A stretch of DNA of 64,000 bases from Oceaniglobus indicus (GTDB taxonomy: Bacteria; Pseudomonadota; Alphaproteobacteria; Rhodobacterales; Rhodobacteraceae). Every line of letters begins with the position of its first letter. Positions within the stretch are counted from its first letter, which is position 1. Below, piece after piece: positions 46,148 through 54,809 of the stretch. The notes beneath the pieces were generated by a model. The model saw only the letters and a program-made list of their open reading frames with translations. It did not search any database and had not been told where the DNA came from. The DNA lies in contig NZ_NMZM01000003.1 of the NCBI RefSeq assembly GCF_002751875.1, forward strand, positions 62,001 to 126,000, read 5' to 3'. Both the position numbers and the translations under genes were made by a program.

Positions 46148-48103
46148 ATGAGCGAACCATCCCACGCCATCCGCCTGTTCGGCACCGAGGAGGCGGTCGA
46201 ACCGCCCCGCGTCCTGCGCGCAGGCAAGCTGAGCGCCGAACTGGTCGCGGGCAACCTGCGCTATATCCGCTGGGACGGGGCCGAGGTGCTGCGCGCCGTG
46301 TCGTTCATCGTGCGCGACAAGGATTGGGGCACCTACAATCCGAAGATATCTGACCTCGAGGTCGAGGAAAGCGATGATCGTTTCACCGTCACCTTTTCGG
46401 CCATCGCGGCGGACGACGAACAGAGCTTTGCCTATGACGCCCGGATCGAGGGGCGCGCCGACGGCACGCTGACCTTTCACGGCACCGGGCACAGCGACGG
46501 CGGCTTCCTGACCAACCGCACCGGGTTCGTCATTCTGCACCCCATCGACGGGATCGCGGGCGAACCGGTAGAGATCACGCGCACCGACGGCACGGTCGAG
46601 CCGGGCACCTTCCCCGCCGAAATCGATCCGCTTCAGCCGATGATGGATCTGCGCGCGCTGAGCCATACCGCGCCCTCGGGCCTGCGCGTGACATGCCTAA
46701 TGGAAGGCGACACCTACGAGATGGAGGATCAGCGCAACTGGTCCGATGCCTCCTACAAGACCTATGTGCGCCCGCTGGCCCTGCCCTGGCCCTATCGGAT
46801 CGAGCCGGGCGAACAGATCGACCAGACAATTACCGTCACCGTGTCGGGCGACACCACGGGCGGCACCGCGACCGACAGCGCGAAGATCGCGCCGGGCGCG
46901 AAACACGGTGTCGTGCCGCCGCTGGGCATGGGTTTGCGCCCCGAGGATGTGGCCGGCACCCAAGGCGGGATCGACCGGCTGAAGGATCTCGCGCCCGCCT
47001 ATCTTATCCTGCACCACGATCCGCGCGCCGGGCACGGCAAGGCCGAACTGGCCGCGCAACTGGACATCGTACGCGCCCTCGGGTGTAACGCCTGGCTGGA
47101 AGCGGTGATCGTGGCCACCGACGACGCGGGCGCAACCGCCGAGGTGGCGCATCTGGGCGCGCTTGCCGCAGACCTGGGCGATCCCTTCGAAACGGTTCTG
47201 GTATCGCCGGCACCCGACATGAAATGCACCCTGCCGGGCAGCGAATGGCCGGAAACGCCCGATGCGGCGACCCTTTACGATGCCACCCGCGCGGCCTTTC
47301 CCGAGGCGCGGATCGGCGGCGGCATGTTCAGCTATTTCACCGAGCTGAACCGCAAGCGTCCGCCGGTGTCGCATCTGGACCTCGTCAGTTTCACGACCTC
47401 GCCCATGGTCCACGCGGGCGACGACCGGTCGGTGATGGAAACCCACGAGGCCCATCCGGCCATCGCCCTGACCGCGAAGGTCATCGCGGCGAACACGCCC
47501 TGGGCGGTGGGCCCGTCGGCCATCGGCGTGCGCGACAACCCCTACGGCGAAGCGGCCAAGGACAATCCCGACAACATCCGCCAGGCGATGAACATCAACG
47601 ACCCCCGCCAGCGCGGGCTGTTCGGCGCGGTGTGGAACCTTGGATATTTTGCCGACTTCGCCGCCGGCGGTGCGGCCGCCATCGCGCTTGGCGCGCCGAC
47701 CGGGGCGTTCGGTGCCATTGCCGCGCCCGCGGATTTTCCGCAACCGGGCTTTGACGATGGCGACCTCTTTCCCGTGTTCCACGTCCTGCGCGGCCTGCGT
47801 CGTCTGGCCGGACAGGAAATGCGCGCGCTGGACCTGCCCGCCGCCGGTCCGCTGACCGGGCTGGCCGCCGACACCGGCGAGGGGATCGAGATCTGGGTGG
47901 CCAACAAGACCGCCGATCCGGTCGACGTCTCGATCGCGGCCGGTGCCGGGATCGCCGTTCTGGACGCCGACAGCTTTACCGCCGCCGCGACGGACCCGGC
48001 CTTCATGGACCGGATGAGCGACCACGAGACAGACGACGAGACCGGCACGCTGACGCTGTCGGCCCATGCAACCGCGCGCATCCTGCTGCGCCATCCCACC
48101 TGA
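46148..48103 (+). CDS. apnL: Probable D-apionate lactonase (ApnL)
   Basis: 651 residues. An N-terminal beta-rich domain of ~210 residues (LRYIRWDGAEVLRAVSFIVR, DKDWGTYNPKISDLEVEES) is followed by a TIM-barrel-like domain (LVSPAPDMKCTLPGSEWPE, GGGMFSYFTELNRKRPPVS, VGPSAIGVRDNPYGEAAK, DPRQRGLFGAVWNLGYFADF). A short C-terminal beta domain closes it. The overall plan and the WGTY, FTELNRKRPP and RDNPYGEA blocks match my memory of ApnL, which hydrolyses D-apionolactone in D-apiose breakdown. An uncharacterised glycosidase-like enzyme is the alternative. No signal peptide. It lies between the importer genes and denD. Confidence 0.68.
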   Translation: MSEPSHAIRLFGTEEAVEPPRVLRAGKLSAELVAGNLRYIRWDGAEVLRAVSFIVRDKDWGTYNPKISDLEVEESDDRFTVTFSAIAADDEQSFAYDARIEGRADGTLTFHGTGHSDGGFLTNRTGFVILHPIDGIAGEPVEITRTDGTVEPGTFPAEIDPLQPMMDLRALSHTAPSGLRVTCLMEGDTYEMEDQRNWSDASYKTYVRPLALPWPYRIEPGEQIDQTITVTVSGDTTGGTATDSAKIAPGAKHGVVPPLGMGLRPEDVAGTQGGIDRLKDLAPAYLILHHDPRAGHGKAELAAQLDIVRALGCNAWLEAVIVATDDAGATAEVAHLGALAADLGDPFETVLVSPAPDMKCTLPGSEWPETPDAATLYDATRAAFPEARIGGGMFSYFTELNRKRPPVSHLDLVSFTTSPMVHAGDDRSVMETHEAHPAIALTAKVIAANTPWAVGPSAIGVRDNPYGEAAKDNPDNIRQAMNINDPRQRGLFGAVWNLGYFADFAAGGAAAIALGAPTGAFGAIAAPADFPQPGFDDGDLFPVFHVLRGLRRLAGQEMRALDLPAAGPLTGLAADTGEGIEIWVANKTADPVDVSIAAGAGIAVLDADSFTAAATDPAFMDRMSDHETDDETGTLTLSAHATARILLRHPT

Positions 48104-48122
48104 CCCGCGAAGGATCCGAACC

Positions 48123-49106
48123 ATGCACGTAATGATCATTGGCGCCGCCGGAATGATCGGCCGCAAACTGGCCGACGCCATTGCCCAGGGGCGCTGGCCC
48201 GGCACCGCCCAACCCACCGCGCTGACACTGGTGGATGTGGTTGAACCCACCGCGCCCGACGGATTGCCCTTTCAGCCCGATGTGATGAGCATCGATCTGT
48301 CGCAGAAAGGCGCCGCCGAAACGCTGGTCAAGGCGCGCGCGGACATAATCGTGCATCTTGCCGCCATCGTCTCGGGCGAGGCCGAGGCCGATTTCGACAA
48401 GGGCTATGCCATCAATCTGGACGGCACCCGCGATCTGTTCGAGGCGGTGCGCCACGCCCACAACGCCGACGGCTATACCCCGCGCATGGTGTTCACGTCA
48501 TCGCTGGCGGTGTTCGGCGCGCCGTTCCCCGATCTCATCCCCGACAGTTTCAACCTCACGCCCCTGACCAGCTATGGCACCCAGAAGGCCATCGGTGAAC
48601 TGCTGCTCGAGGATTACACGCGGCGCGGTTTCTTCGACGGCATCGCGCTGCGCCTGCCGACGATCTGCATCCGCCCCGGCCTGCCCAACAAGGCCGCATC
48701 GGGGTTCTTCTCGGGTATCCTGCGCGAACCCCTGAACGGCAAGGAAGCCGTGCTGCCGGTGGACCGCGACGTGCGCCATTTCTTCGCCTCGCCCCGCGCC
48801 GCCGTCGGTTTCCTGCTGCACGCCTGCACGATGGACACCGCCCCCATGGGCCACAAGCGCGCCTTGACGATGCCGGGCCTGTCGGCCACCGTTGCCGAAC
48901 AGATCGAAGCCTTGCGCCGCGCCGCCGGAGAAGAGACGGCCGCGTTGATCCGCGACGAACCCGACGCCACCATCGCCGGCATCGTCGCCGGCTGGCCGCA
49001 GAACTTCGACACGACGCGGGCGCAAAAGCTGGGCTTTCAGGCCGAAGCGTCGTTCGACGAAATCATCGCGATCTATCGCGAGGATGAAATGGGAACCGGC
49101 AGCTAA
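48123..49106 (+). CDS. denD: DenD-like D-erythronate dehydrogenase (extended SDR)
   Basis: 327 residues of the NAD-dependent epimerase/dehydratase fold. The cofactor loop is MIIGAAGMIGRKLADAIAQG. The substrate core reads FTSSLAVFGAPFPDLIPDSF, LTSYGTQKAIGELLLEDYTR (Tyr/Lys catalytic pair), RLPTICIRPGLPNKAASGFF and GILREPLNGKEAVLPV, a pattern I associate with DenD, the D-erythronate 2-dehydrogenase of tetronate catabolism. The kinase and decarboxylase partners (DenK, PdxA2-type) are not nearby, so the substrate may be another sugar acid. It follows apnL by 19 bases. Confidence 0.75.
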   Translation: MHVMIIGAAGMIGRKLADAIAQGRWPGTAQPTALTLVDVVEPTAPDGLPFQPDVMSIDLSQKGAAETLVKARADIIVHLAAIVSGEAEADFDKGYAINLDGTRDLFEAVRHAHNADGYTPRMVFTSSLAVFGAPFPDLIPDSFNLTPLTSYGTQKAIGELLLEDYTRRGFFDGIALRLPTICIRPGLPNKAASGFFSGILREPLNGKEAVLPVDRDVRHFFASPRAAVGFLLHACTMDTAPMGHKRALTMPGLSATVAEQIEALRRAAGEETAALIRDEPDATIAGIVAGWPQNFDTTRAQKLGFQAEASFDEIIAIYREDEMGTGS

Positions 49107-49124
49107 TCGTCGGCCCATAATAAA

Positions 49125-49144
49125 GGTCCGGATATCACCGGACC
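49125..49144 (+). other. Leader hairpin of the first TRAP binding-protein gene
   Basis: GGTCCGG and CCGGACC pair perfectly around a 6-base loop, ending 24 bases before the ATG and just upstream of the GGGAGGA ribosome site. A matching hairpin stands before the second copy. Confidence 0.65.
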
Positions 49145-49168
49145 GCTTTACGCAACCGGGAGGAACAC

Positions 49169-50185
49169 ATGCGTAGGACACTTAAAATCACTCTGATGGC
49201 CACCGTCGGCCTTGCCGCGCTGGCGACGACGGCGGTGGCGCAACAAAGCAAGCTGCGGATCCAGTCGCACAACTCGGCCGAAAGCACCTATGGCAAGAAC
49301 ATCGCCAAGTTCGTCGACAACGTCGAAACCATGTCAGGCGGCGATATCGACATCGAGATGTTCTATTCCGCCGCCGTGGTGAAGCCGAACGACACCTTCG
49401 ACGCGGCCCGCAACAACATCCTGGATTGCGACATGACCAACGGGTCATATCAGACCGGCAAGGACGCCGCGTTCCAGTTCGTCGCCGACACCATGGGCGG
49501 CTATGACACGCCGATGCAGTATCTGTCGTGGGTCCACCTGGGCGGCGGCAAGGAAGCGATCAACGAGCTTTATGCCGACTACGACATGCACTACATCGGC
49601 GCGCACCTCGGCGGTCAGGAATCGCTCAGCTCGACCACCCCGCTGCGGGGGCCGGAGGATCTGCAGAACTTCAAGTTCCGCTCGCCCCCGGGCATGGAGT
49701 CGGAGATCTTCGCCAACCTCGGCGCCAAGCCCATCGTCATGGATTTCACCGAGATTTTCACCGCCCTGGAAACCGGTATCATCGACGGCGCCGACGCCTC
49801 GACCCTGGCGACCAACGTCAGCATCGGCATCTACGACATCGCCAAGCACACGACCTATCCCGGCTTCCACTCGATGTCGTCCGACCATCTGGCCTGCCGC
49901 CAGGACGTCTGGGACGCGCTGCCCGACGCGCACAAGCGCATCATCGAGGTGGCGAACAAGACGCTGGCCATGGACCTGTTGATGGACACGCTGATCCAGA
50001 ACGGCGAAGCCCTGGGAACGCTGCCTGAAAAAGGCGTGACGATCTATGACTGGTCCGAGGATGACCGCGCCACGTTCCGCGCGGCCGCCCGGACGGCATG
50101 GGAAGACTGGGCATCACGGTCGCCGGAAACCCGTGCAATGGTCGACGCGCACAAGGAGTTCATCGCGCGCATCGGTCTGAAATAG
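49169..50185 (+). CDS. dctP: TRAP transporter binding protein DctP, tandem copy 1
   Basis: 338 residues with a signal peptide (ITLMATVGLAALATTAVAQQ). DctP-family features: SAESTYGKNIAKFVDNVETM, DIDIEMFYSAAVVKPNDTF and the signature region FRSPPGMESEIFANLGAKPI, followed by EIFTALETGIIDGADA. TRAP binding proteins capture organic acids in the periplasm and deliver them to a DctQM membrane complex, but no DctQ or DctM gene is nearby. It lies at the end of unit 2, 62 bases after denD. The ligand is presumably a sugar acid. Confidence 0.9.
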   Translation: MRRTLKITLMATVGLAALATTAVAQQSKLRIQSHNSAESTYGKNIAKFVDNVETMSGGDIDIEMFYSAAVVKPNDTFDAARNNILDCDMTNGSYQTGKDAAFQFVADTMGGYDTPMQYLSWVHLGGGKEAINELYADYDMHYIGAHLGGQESLSSTTPLRGPEDLQNFKFRSPPGMESEIFANLGAKPIVMDFTEIFTALETGIIDGADASTLATNVSIGIYDIAKHTTYPGFHSMSSDHLACRQDVWDALPDAHKRIIEVANKTLAMDLLMDTLIQNGEALGTLPEKGVTIYDWSEDDRATFRAAARTAWEDWASRSPETRAMVDAHKEFIARIGLK

Positions 50186-50271
50186 GGCCAGAGGCCGCCA
50201 CCGCACCATATCACCGCGATTCACCGCGAGGATAAACCGGGGGCACGCGGACAATCCGCCGCCCCCACCCC

Positions 50272-50292
50272 GGCCCGGAACATCACCGGGCC
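50272..50292 (+). other. Leader hairpin of the second TRAP binding-protein gene
   Basis: GGCCCGG and CCGGGCC pair perfectly around a 7-base loop, at the same distance from the ATG as the copy-1 hairpin. The one differing base pair (C-G against T-A) is compensated on both sides, so the fold rather than the sequence is kept. Confidence 0.65.
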
Positions 50293-50316
50293 ATCTTACG
50301 CTATCGGGAGAACAAC

Positions 50317-51342
50317 ATGCGTATGACACTGAAAACCACGCTCCGCGCGACGGGCGCCGCCATCGGGTTTGCCGCGCTGGCCACCGCCGCCACGGCGCAG
50401 ACCACGACCCTGCGGATCCAGAACCACAACTCGCCGGAATCCACGACCGGTCGCCTGATCGCCGAGTTCGTCAAGAACGTCGAAACCATGTCCGGTGGCG
50501 ACATCGACATCGAGATGTTCTATTCCGCCGCTGTCGTCAAATCGGCCGAAACCTTCGACGCCGCCGCGACCGGCATCCTGGACTGCGACATGACCAACGG
50601 GTCGTATCAGACCGGCAAGAACCCGGCATTCCAGTTCGTCGCCGACACCATGGGCGGCTATGACACGCCGATGCAGTGGCAGGCATGGATCCACTTCGGC
50701 GGTGGTTCGGAAGCCATCAACGAACTCTACAACGAACAGGGCATGACCTTTGTCGGCAGCCACGTCGGCGGCCAGGAATCCCTGAACTCGACCAAGCCGA
50801 TCCCGGGCGTCGAGTCGCTGAAGAACTTCAAGTTCCGCTCGCCCCCGGGCATGGAATCGGAAATCTTCGCCAACTTGGGCGCCAAGCCGATCGTGATGGA
50901 TTTCACCGAGATCTTCACCGCGCTGGAAACCGGGATCATCGACGGCGCCGATGCCTCGAGCCTTGCCAACAACGTCGGCATGGGGATCTATGACATCGCC
51001 AAGCACACGACGTTCCCCGGGTTCCACTCGATGTCGGCCGACCATCTGGCCTGCCGCACCGACGTCTGGGAGGCAATGCCCGAAGCGCACCGCGCGATCC
51101 TGACGGTCGCCGAAAAGGCGCTGGGGCTTGATCAGATCGCGCTTGCCATCGTCGAGAACGGCGAAGCGCTGGCCGAACTGCCCGAAAAGGGCGTGACGGT
51201 CTACAACTGGTCGGAAGAAGACCGCGCCACCTTCCGCCAGGCCGCACGCACCGCCTGGGAAGACTGGGCCACCCGTTCGCCCGAAACCAAGAAGATCGTC
51301 GAAGCCCACAAGGCGTTCATCGACCGTATCGGCCTGAAGTAA
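50317..51342 (+). CDS. dctP: TRAP transporter binding protein DctP, tandem copy 2
   Basis: 341 residues, strongly similar to copy 1 along its whole length, including the shared blocks FRSPPGMESEIFANLGAKPI and DFTEIFTALETGIIDGADAS. Signal peptide: ATGAAIGFAALATAATAQ. Differences cluster in the mature N-terminal ~15 residues, in the stretch after SWVHLGGG/AWIHFGGG, and in the C-terminal helices, so the two may bind different but related ligands. The similarity of the leaders shows that the duplication included the ribosome-binding region. A strong terminator follows. Confidence 0.9.
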   Translation: MRMTLKTTLRATGAAIGFAALATAATAQTTTLRIQNHNSPESTTGRLIAEFVKNVETMSGGDIDIEMFYSAAVVKSAETFDAAATGILDCDMTNGSYQTGKNPAFQFVADTMGGYDTPMQWQAWIHFGGGSEAINELYNEQGMTFVGSHVGGQESLNSTKPIPGVESLKNFKFRSPPGMESEIFANLGAKPIVMDFTEIFTALETGIIDGADASSLANNVGMGIYDIAKHTTFPGFHSMSADHLACRTDVWEAMPEAHRAILTVAEKALGLDQIALAIVENGEALAELPEKGVTVYNWSEEDRATFRQAARTAWEDWATRSPETKKIVEAHKAFIDRIGLK

Positions 51343-51363
51343 GGCTACGCCATACTGAACGAA

Positions 51364-51394
51364 AAGAGGCCCGGAACCGCGTTCCGGGCCTCTT
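51364..51394 (+). terminator. Intrinsic terminator closing the unit 2 operon
   Basis: A perfect 14-bp stem (AAGAGGCCCGGAAC / GTTCCGGGCCTCTT) with a 3-base loop, starting 21 bases after the stop of the last gene. The lower A-T pairs give a short T-rich end. By far the strongest hairpin in the window. Confidence 0.9.
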
Positions 51395-51668
51395 GCGTGG
51401 AATGGGGGTCACGACCGGTGCTTTCTGATCGAAGGTCGATGCCTGCCCGACGCCGATGCAAGACGTTAGAACTCCGGACCGGCCGCGCGTGGGCCCGGTC
51501 AGTGTGACGCGACATCACGTCAGCAATCACCTTTCGGGGGGTGCACCTGCGACGGAATCACGACGATCAAGGCACGAATGTTCGCAGCCGTCCCGGGACG
51601 GAAGATCGGCGGCTTTCGCAAGCGCGTGCCGCCTTCTCACCCCGACACGCGTGTCCGTGCCGTGGGGC
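51395..51668. other. Non-coding region between terminator and repeat pair
   Basis: Nothing recognised. Together with the repeat pair and flanks it makes a 445-base gap between convergent genes (51395-51839). Confidence 0.5.
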
Positions 51669-51738
51669 GCCTCCGGCGGGAGTATTTCGGTCAATGAGAA
51701 GCCGCTGTCCGTCTGACTTCTCATTGATCCAAATACTC
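51669..51738. repeat. Two GGAGTATTT-family repeats facing each other
   Basis: The plus-strand copy begins GCCTCCGGCGGGAGTATTT at 51669. Its segment 51680-51701 is matched at 20 of 22 positions by an inverted copy at 51717-51738, with a 15-base loop between. The pair can fold into a long hairpin on either strand, placed between convergent genes like a bidirectional transcription stop. Confidence 0.8.
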
Positions 51739-51839
51739 ATTCCATCATCGCACCGCGCGTGCCGTTCGCGGTGCGCGGTTCGACCGGCTGGATGCATCGG
51801 CCGAGGGGCCGACGCATCCTGTCGTTTCGGGCCGTCCGA

Positions 51840-52904
51840 TCACTCGGGGGCGTTGGGCAGCGTCTTCATGAAGGCACCCAGTTCGTCGGCATAATAGGCC
51901 GACGTATAGGTCGTGCCATGCCCCGAGGTTTCGGCGGATTCCGGCACGATGAACACCTGGCCGTCGGGGATCTTCGCCATCCCTTCCTCCAGCATCGGCA
52001 GTTCGGTGGGGTTGCGTTCGTCGTCCTGCGACAGGATCAACAGCACCTTGGCCTTGATGTCGCCCAGTTTCGGTGTCGGGTCGAAATTGCGCGAGGCGTT
52101 CCACATGTACATCGTGTCGTTCGCATCACCGACCTTCTGTTCGGCCTTGCGTTCATCGACATAGGCGCTGGCCATTTCGTTCGTGGCCCCCAGTTCCTGC
52201 AGCCGAAGGTTGCCGCCCGAGGTCGCCATGCCGAACCATGCGGACATGTAACGCAGCATCGGCGGCTGTTCTTCGTAATTGCCGCCCATCCACGCCGGAT
52301 CATCGCGCACGGCGTCGATCACCATCCGCCGCATCATCCAGTTGCGGCCGGCCATGGGGCCAGGCAGCGACGCGATGGGCACGACGCCATCCATGAAGTC
52401 GGGGTATTCGGTGGCCCAGGTCCACGACAGCATCCCGCCCATGGAGAACCCGATCTTGAGATGCAGGTGATCGATGCCCAGACCATCCTCCAACAGCATC
52501 TTCTGGGCATTCACCATGTCCATCAACGTCTGCTCGGGAAATTCCGCACGCATTCCGTCGGAGGGTTTCGAGCTTTTGCCGGATCCGATGGCGTCGACCA
52601 GGATCAGGAAATACTTTTCGGCATCGAGCGGCTGACCCGGGCCATAGAGCGATCCGGCAAACTTTTCGCCCAGCATCGAGGATCCCGACGACGTGGTGCC
52701 ATGGGTGATCAGCACCGGCGCCCCCGACGGGTCGCCAATGGTCATGTAGGCGACCTTCATCTCGGGAAGGACTTCACCGGACTCGAATTCGAAGTCCTTG
52801 ATGACGAACATGCCTTCCTTGGGTTCGGGGAATTCGGCCATGGCCACCCCTGCCGAAAGGACCGTGGCGAAACCCGCCGCAAGTGTCGTGGATATCAATC
52901 GCAT
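51840..52904 (-). CDS. Secreted alpha/beta hydrolase (MetX-like acyltransferase/esterase family)
   Basis: 354 residues from the ATG at 52904 (GGGAGG seven bases upstream). A signal peptide (STTLAAGFATVLSAGVAMAE) predicts export, unlike true homoserine acetyltransferases. Oxyanion region ITHGTTSSGSS; nucleophile elbow IGFSMGGMLSWTWATEYP; acid Asp in LILSQDDERNPTE; His in SAETSGHGT. The motif VDAIGSGKSSKPSDGMRAEF replaces the usual MetX active-site loop. Probably a periplasmic hydrolase on an ester or amide; the substrate is unknown. It has a palindrome about 100 bases upstream. Confidence 0.85.
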   Translation of the reverse strand: MRLISTTLAAGFATVLSAGVAMAEFPEPKEGMFVIKDFEFESGEVLPEMKVAYMTIGDPSGAPVLITHGTTSSGSSMLGEKFAGSLYGPGQPLDAEKYFLILVDAIGSGKSSKPSDGMRAEFPEQTLMDMVNAQKMLLEDGLGIDHLHLKIGFSMGGMLSWTWATEYPDFMDGVVPIASLPGPMAGRNWMMRRMVIDAVRDDPAWMGGNYEEQPPMLRYMSAWFGMATSGGNLRLQELGATNEMASAYVDERKAEQKVGDANDTMYMWNASRNFDPTPKLGDIKAKVLLILSQDDERNPTELPMLEEGMAKIPDGQVFIVPESAETSGHGTTYTSAYYADELGAFMKTLPNAPE

Positions 52905-53003
52905 CAATGCACCTCCCTGGTGTCGCGAGACAGGCGGACGGCGCGGTTGATTATCGTGACAGTCTTGCTGGTCCGCCCGCTATACCAGTTAGAAGACGAT
53001 CAA

Positions 53004-53020
53004 ATTGACGTTGCGTCAAT
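53004..53020. promoter_or_regulatory. Perfect palindrome between the hydrolase gene and prs
   Basis: ATTGACGTTGCGTCAAT: 7-base arms around a 3-base centre, followed by seven A. It lies 100-116 bases upstream of the hydrolase start and beyond the prs stop. It resembles CRP/FNR boxes (TTGAC-GTCAA), but the spacing is 5 rather than 4. Confidence 0.45.
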
Positions 53021-53093
53021 AAAAAAATCGCGACCGAAGCGGGAATCTGCACGCGCAAAATTCAACCAGAAGCTGTAACGCGCCGATCGACGT

Positions 53094-54110
53094 TCAGCGG
53101 GAATACATGCCCTCATAGATCGGGCCCAGCGTGTTGGGATCGAACAAGGACGATACCGAGGTGCCGTTCCATATGTTCAGGATCGCCTGCGCGAACATCG
53201 GCGCAGTCGGCACGATGCGGATGTTCGCAGCGCCCCGAACCTCTTCGGTGGGTTCGATGGAATCCGTGATGACAAGGCTTTTCATCACCGAATTGGTGAT
53301 CCGCCCCACGGCCGGGCCGGACAGCACGCCGTGGGTGATATAGGAATGCACCTCTTTCGCGCCCGCCTCGATCAGCACTTCCGCCGCCTTGCACAGGGTT
53401 CCGGCGGTGTCGCAGATGTCGTCGACGATGATGCAGGTCTGGCCGGCCACTTCGCCGATCACGGTCATTTCCGCGATTTCGCCCGCCTTCTCGCGCCGCT
53501 TGTCGACGATGGACAATGGACAGCCGATCCGCTGCGCCAGTTCACGCGCCCGGGCCACGCCGCCGACGTCGGGCGAGACCACCGTCACTTCGCCAAGGCG
53601 GCCGCGGAACTGATGCTGGATGTCCAGCGCGAACACCGGCGCGGCATAGAGGTTGTCGACCGGAATGTCGAAGAACCCCTGGATCTGTGCGGCGTGCAGG
53701 TCCATCGTCAGGATCCGTTCGATCCCCGCCTCGACCATCATGTTGGCGATCAGTTTCGCGGTGATCGGCGTGCGCGCCTTGGTGCGGCGGTCCTGACGGG
53801 CATAACCGAAATAGGGGATCACGGCGGTGATGCGCGCCGCCGAGGACCGGCGCAGCGCGTCGGTGATGATCAACAGCTCCATCAGGTTGTCGTTGGCGGG
53901 ATTGCTGGTGGGCTGGATGATGAACATGTCCTCGCCGCGCACGTTCTCGAACACCTCGACGAAGATCTCGGCATCGTTGAACCGCTCGACCCGGGCATCC
54001 ACAAGGCTGACCCCGATACCGCGATGCATGGACATCCGGCGCGCGATGGCCGTGGCGAGGGAACGGTTGGCGTTGCCCGAGATGAGTTTCGGTTCGATCA
54101 TGGAAGGCAT
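53094..54110 (-). CDS. prs: Ribose-phosphate pyrophosphokinase
   Basis: Makes PRPP from ribose 5-phosphate and ATP for nucleotide, His and Trp synthesis. The 338-residue protein ([20 protein letters not shown]) shows the class I PRS blocks: [40 protein letters not shown] (ATP site), [36 protein letters not shown] and the PRPP loop [13 protein letters not shown]. The alternative start at the second Met would remove only three residues. Both halves of the fold are intact. Confidence 0.96.
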   Translation of the reverse strand: MPSMIEPKLISGNANRSLATAIARRMSMHRGIGVSLVDARVERFNDAEIFVEVFENVRGEDMFIIQPTSNPANDNLMELLIITDALRRSSAARITAVIPYFGYARQDRRTKARTPITAKLIANMMVEAGIERILTMDLHAAQIQGFFDIPVDNLYAAPVFALDIQHQFRGRLGEVTVVSPDVGGVARARELAQRIGCPLSIVDKRREKAGEIAEMTVIGEVAGQTCIIVDDICDTAGTLCKAAEVLIEAGAKEVHSYITHGVLSGPAVGRITNSVMKSLVITDSIEPTEEVRGAANIRIVPTAPMFAQAILNIWNGTSVSSLFDPNTLGPIYEGMYSR

Positions 54111-54215
54111 ATGTTCAGGGGTCCCAAGGTGGCAGCGGCCGGGGATTCGACGCGTTGACTTCGCTTAGCATGGGCGTAGCGTGGGGCAAACCTCAGACCT
54201 GCGGGAGTGATCACA

Positions 54216-54809
54216 ATGGCGCACATCGACTATTACCTGGCGGTGATTTCCCCCTACACCTATCTGGCCGGCCAGCGGCTTGAGGAGATCGCTGCGAAAC
54301 ACGGGGCCACGATTACCTACAAACCGCTGGATATCATGCAATTGTTCGCGCGCACCGGCGGACAGCCGCCGAAGGATCGGCATCCGTCGCGCCAGGAGTA
54401 TCGGCTGATGGATCTCGAACGCTCGGCCCGGATGCTGGGCGTGCCGCTGAACCGGACGCCGGCCCACTGGCCCACCAACATGGCGCCCGCCTCCTATGCG
54501 ATCATCGCGGCGCAGAACGCCGGGGGTGGCGATTTGGGTGCACTGGTGGCGTCGCTGACCCGCGCGTGCTGGGCCGAGGACCGCGATGTCGCCGACGACA
54601 CCGTGATCCGCGATTGCCTGACGCGCGCGGGGTTCGATCCGGCACTGGCCGACAGCGGGTTGTTGGCAGGGGCCGAAACCTACGCCGCCAACCTGGAACA
54701 GGCGGTGAAGGCCGGCGTCTTCGGCGCGCCCTTCTATGTTTTGGACGACGGAGAGAGATTCTGGGGCTACGACCGTCTGGATCAGCTCGACCGGCATCTG
54801 GAGGGCTGA
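54216..54809 (+). CDS. 2-hydroxychromene-2-carboxylate isomerase family protein
   Basis: 197 residues from MAHIDYYLAVISPYTYLAGQ (GGGAG before the ATG at 54216; a GTG three codons upstream is less likely). This is the DsbA-like thioredoxin fold of the kappa-GST/HCCA isomerase family, with Ser in the place of the active Cys (SPYTYL). Conserved pieces: PLDIMQLFARTGGQPPKDRH and AVKAGVFGAPFYVLDDGERF, then WGYDRLDQLDRHL. It is a glutathione-dependent isomerase or transferase of unknown substrate. Its stop overlaps the next start. Confidence 0.88.
   Translation: MAHIDYYLAVISPYTYLAGQRLEEIAAKHGATITYKPLDIMQLFARTGGQPPKDRHPSRQEYRLMDLERSARMLGVPLNRTPAHWPTNMAPASYAIIAAQNAGGGDLGALVASLTRACWAEDRDVADDTVIRDCLTRAGFDPALADSGLLAGAETYAANLEQAVKAGVFGAPFYVLDDGERFWGYDRLDQLDRHLEG

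Noticed and set aside
46148-48103. Glycoside hydrolase call for the apnL-like gene
   Set aside because: It has a barrel-like middle domain, but its conserved blocks match my recollection of ApnL better than any glycosidase family I know, and it lacks a signal peptide.
51567-51797. Short minus-strand open frame between 51.5 and 51.8 kb
   Set aside because: It runs through the repeat pair and encodes the peptide NTPAGG from repeat DNA; no ribosome site or family likeness.
53004-53030. Intrinsic terminator of prs
   Set aside because: On the prs strand the T-run comes before, not after, the hairpin, so polarity is wrong.
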